Positions 62,012 through 64,000 of a stretch of 64,000 nt of DNA are shown here, in pieces (the stretch's first letter is position 1; the number at the start of each line of letters is the position of its first letter). A model generated the notes under the pieces. That model was not told the DNA's origin. It searched no databases and worked only from the letters and a program-made list of their open reading frames with translations. Both the position numbers and the translations under genes were made by a program. This stretch comes from Nomia melanderi. Lineage: Eukaryota > Arthropoda > Insecta > Hymenoptera > Halictidae. The stretch covers positions 12,827,501 through 12,891,500 of the forward strand of contig NC_135003.1 in NCBI RefSeq assembly GCF_051020985.1, read 5' to 3'.

Positions 62012-63545
62012 GTATGAAAGTTACTCATTTGAATAATCAAATTCACCGAGATTTTGAAATACTGCTTGGAGTTCGTTCCGACTGAGAACAGTGCGCGATT
62101 AACACTCCGGGATAAAGAACATTTAACGTCACGCGACGTAACTACGGGCACCGTGCGTGTACAGTGTGCACTGATAAAGCAGACGAATTACAAATCACAA
62201 TGGATTTTCGTCACGGTATTTCGAGGGGACCGTTACGCGAACGCGTAAACCGTCGGGGGATATTTTTCAAACGAGAGTCATGCGACGACGGGACGTTGGA
62301 AGAATTGATTTTTTAAAATCACAGAATACATGAGGAGCTAACTATGAACGCCGCGCGTTACGATTTTTCCTCTAATACTTAGCGATCTGGAAGAGTCCAA
62401 ACTCTCGGATGTCTCGATTTTCGGGGAAGCATCGCTCTAAGCGCGCACAGATCGTTTCATCTATCAATTCTCATCGAATAACAATCGCGTGTCATATGCG
62501 GAAGCGCGGCAGTTTAGCTGTCACTGTCATCGATCATCGCTATCGTTTGTTTTACTGATATACCAGGTTTAGCGTTAAAACAACTAAAACTAGAAAATCT
62601 ATTTCGAATAAAACGAAGGATGAACGCGCGGTTTCGACACGTAATTCTCAAATGAATTCGCACACGTACCTGTACAGATTCTATTCAATTCCTAATTCCT
62701 CACGAAGAGGTGAACAGGAAACGGCTGTACTTTGCTGCAAACCGTTCTATACTGGTTCGAGGCGCTTCGTGTAGTGTTCTGCGGAGCACGACGAAATGCA
62801 TTCGTGCGACAAAGGACAGAGGCGAGAAGTAAGATAGAAATAGAAAGGGAGATAGAGGTAGCCACGTCCTATCTCCCTCTCACCTAAAACGCTGGATGGA
62901 GAAGTGGATGTATATCGCGCGATCGTTTCGACGATGGAACGGTGGTGGGGATACTCGTCTTCTTGGTTATGTACCGCAGCGCCGGCGCTGCATCGACCCA
63001 TCGGCACTTCACCGACGATGTGCGTCCGCTTCAATGTATCTTCAAAGTACCTATCTATTTTTTTCCGTTTTTATTTGCGCCTGATGTTCATATAGATTAT
63101 TTTGACCGATTACCTACCCCGAAGGCTAGCCGATTTATATTCGGCCGCCACGATTTCAAACATGTCCGTTCCCATGTGAATTAACATTTCGTCTCGTAAA
63201 ATCTCTTCCTCTAGCACGTGACTTTACTTTAAAGAACATTTCGAAACGCGATCGCGGTCAAGGCAATGTCGGTTGCCTCGATCACAGGACGGGGGACGTT
63301 ACTGTTTGAAAAATGTATTCCCCGAATTTTGTATGTCTCGTGTCAAGCGTCTCGCTAGTGTGCGATCATAGAGCGATCGATTTATGAATCCTCTCGCGAA
63401 TGATCGCGTTGGAAATTTAGAGAAAGTTGTTGGTAGATAGAAACGATTATTGTTTCATAAGAAATAGCATGGAAATATTTATCTTATTATTTACTGTATG
63501 CAGTTAGCGTTATATGTTAAGGCGTTAATTGTAAAAGAGACTTAC
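62012..63545 (-). other. Probable first intron of the serine-rich gene, and flank
   Basis: It lies 3' of the donor at 63545/63546 on the minus strand. I found no acceptor plus coding exon here, so the intron probably extends further left. Confidence 0.35.
62846..62878. other. AGGGAGATAG / CTATCTCCCT hairpin
   Basis: A perfect ten-base inverted repeat with a 13-base loop. Too short and unflanked to call a microRNA precursor. Confidence 0.35.
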
Positions 63546-63916
63546 CTGTCGTCAATGTACCATTTCGATACGGGTGAAGTTCGGAAGGAGCCTGATTTCC
63601 TCGGGGAATTTATGAAATCAGTATTTGTCGGTGACATTGGGGACGAAATTGATGAACCGCTTTCTGATGAAGATGGTATTAAGTGTTCCATGTTACGACT
63701 AGATTGCCACGAGTATCTAGATTTTTGAGACGGACTATTGTGACTTGGAGTCGAACTTTGAGAACTTGACACGCTTAACGGACTTTTTGGACTCCTTAGA
63801 CTTCCGGAACTGAGAACTCGAGATAATCGAAGTCTTAAACAATTTTCTTTTTTTCTCACTGCACTATTGCTTCCCGATGTCTCTTGTCCTTCGGGAATAT
63901 CGGAATTACGTCGCAT
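63546..63916 (-). CDS. Serine-rich first coding exon of an unidentified minus-strand gene
   Basis: The minus strand has an ATG at 63916 and an open frame of 123 codons plus two bases. It then runs into GACGACAG followed by GTAAGT, an excellent splice donor. An in-frame TAA lies about 40 bases upstream of the ATG, so this ATG is the first available start. The sequence around it is AATTAAAATGCG. The peptide begins MRRNSDIPEGQETSG, has a short basic stretch (VRKKENCLRLRLSRV, about residues 20-34), then a long disordered Ser/Pro-rich region with repeated SP and SxxS patterns (SLRSPKSPLSVSSS, SPTNTDF). It ends SPVSKWYIDDR at the junction. Codon use is AT-rich in the third position. Multiple SP sites suggest a phosphorylated regulatory N-terminus, which is inference. 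No catalytic domain lies in this exon, and I do not recognise the family. The next exon should lie at lower coordinates or outside the window. Confidence 0.72.
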
Positions 63917-64000
63917 TTTAATTCGGAACTGAACGAAAACTTTTGATTAGGAAACGAACGTGATTTCACGGATTACAGAATCTAAATGACCCAGTATTTG
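63917..64000 (-). other. Probable 5' UTR of the serine-rich gene
   Basis: This is the sequence directly upstream of the ATG at 63916. It contains in-frame stops and no alternative in-frame start. The transcription start is not visible and probably lies beyond the window edge, or further upstream across an intron. Confidence 0.4.

Noticed and set aside
1..64000. tRNA, rRNA, snRNA, CRISPR and known microRNA signatures
   Set aside because: I looked for tRNA B-box-like GGTTCGAATCC contexts, well-known insect microRNA seeds and regularly spaced direct repeats with unique spacers. Nothing convincing was found by eye. tRNAscan-SE and Infernal would be decisive.

Overview
The window looks like a piece of an insect nuclear genome, most likely a hymenopteran and plausibly a bee. 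This is an inference from composition and repeats, not from a recognised gene. Long AT-rich tracts alternate with short, CpG-rich, GC-rich blocks of 0.3-1 kb. Coding sequence is very sparse, and the dispersed repeats are short inverted-repeat elements flanked by TTAA, as expected of piggyBac-type MITEs. There is no operon structure, no rRNA, no tRNA that I can fold by eye and no CRISPR array. The window is best read as intergenic and long-intron sequence with a few isolated exons.

Coding content. The best exon lies at the right edge: a minus-strand, serine-rich first coding exon (63546-63916) that ends in a textbook splice donor. A second strongly coding-like block is at 57766-58014. Its preferred reading is a terminal plus-strand exon after a pyrimidine-rich acceptor, but the antisense frame is also open and has the same third-position GC bias. 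Weaker splice-anchored candidates are a short minus-strand exon at 14083-14123 and possible exons in a CpG-rich block at 52.3-53.1 kb. None can be assigned to a named gene from sequence alone. Many long open frames (up to about 218 codons) in CpG-rich blocks are attributed to low stop-codon density and are rejected.

Repeats dominate. Several TTAA-flanked MITE families are present: CCCTTTGCACTCG (about 244 bp), CCCTTTGCGGACG (about 210 bp), ACACGTTGAATGCC with an internal GGTCACCGGTGACC palindrome (about 243 bp), ACACTAGAACTACC (about 177 bp), and CCAGTTAACTGTGT. The last is a near-perfect 236-bp palindrome carrying four copies of GACGAGTATACTCGTC. One MITE appears nested in another (26.1-26.4 kb). 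Tandem arrays of distinct period are scattered through the window: 163 bp (1.55-2.1 kb), 78 bp (9.5 kb), 91 bp (13.3-14.07 kb), 58 bp in an alternating two-variant order (20.16-20.55 kb), about 118 bp (26.8-27.3 kb), about 150-170 bp (30.4-30.85 kb) and 131 bp (36.8-37.15 kb). Two long pyrimidine-rich tracts lie at 14.46-15.16 kb and 32.8-33.2 kb.

Layout. 0-14 kb: AT-rich intergenic or intronic sequence with repeats and GC blocks. 14-15.5 kb: minisatellite, candidate exon, GC block and polypyrimidine tract, a possible 5' end of a minus-strand gene. 15.5-51.5 kb: no supportable gene, with MITEs and tandem arrays. 51.5-53.4 kb: CpG-rich block with competing splice signals, bracketed by MITEs. 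57-58.2 kb: GC-rich coding block with a downstream AATAAA. 63.5-64 kb: start of the serine-rich gene, which continues leftward beyond an intron whose next exon I could not find.
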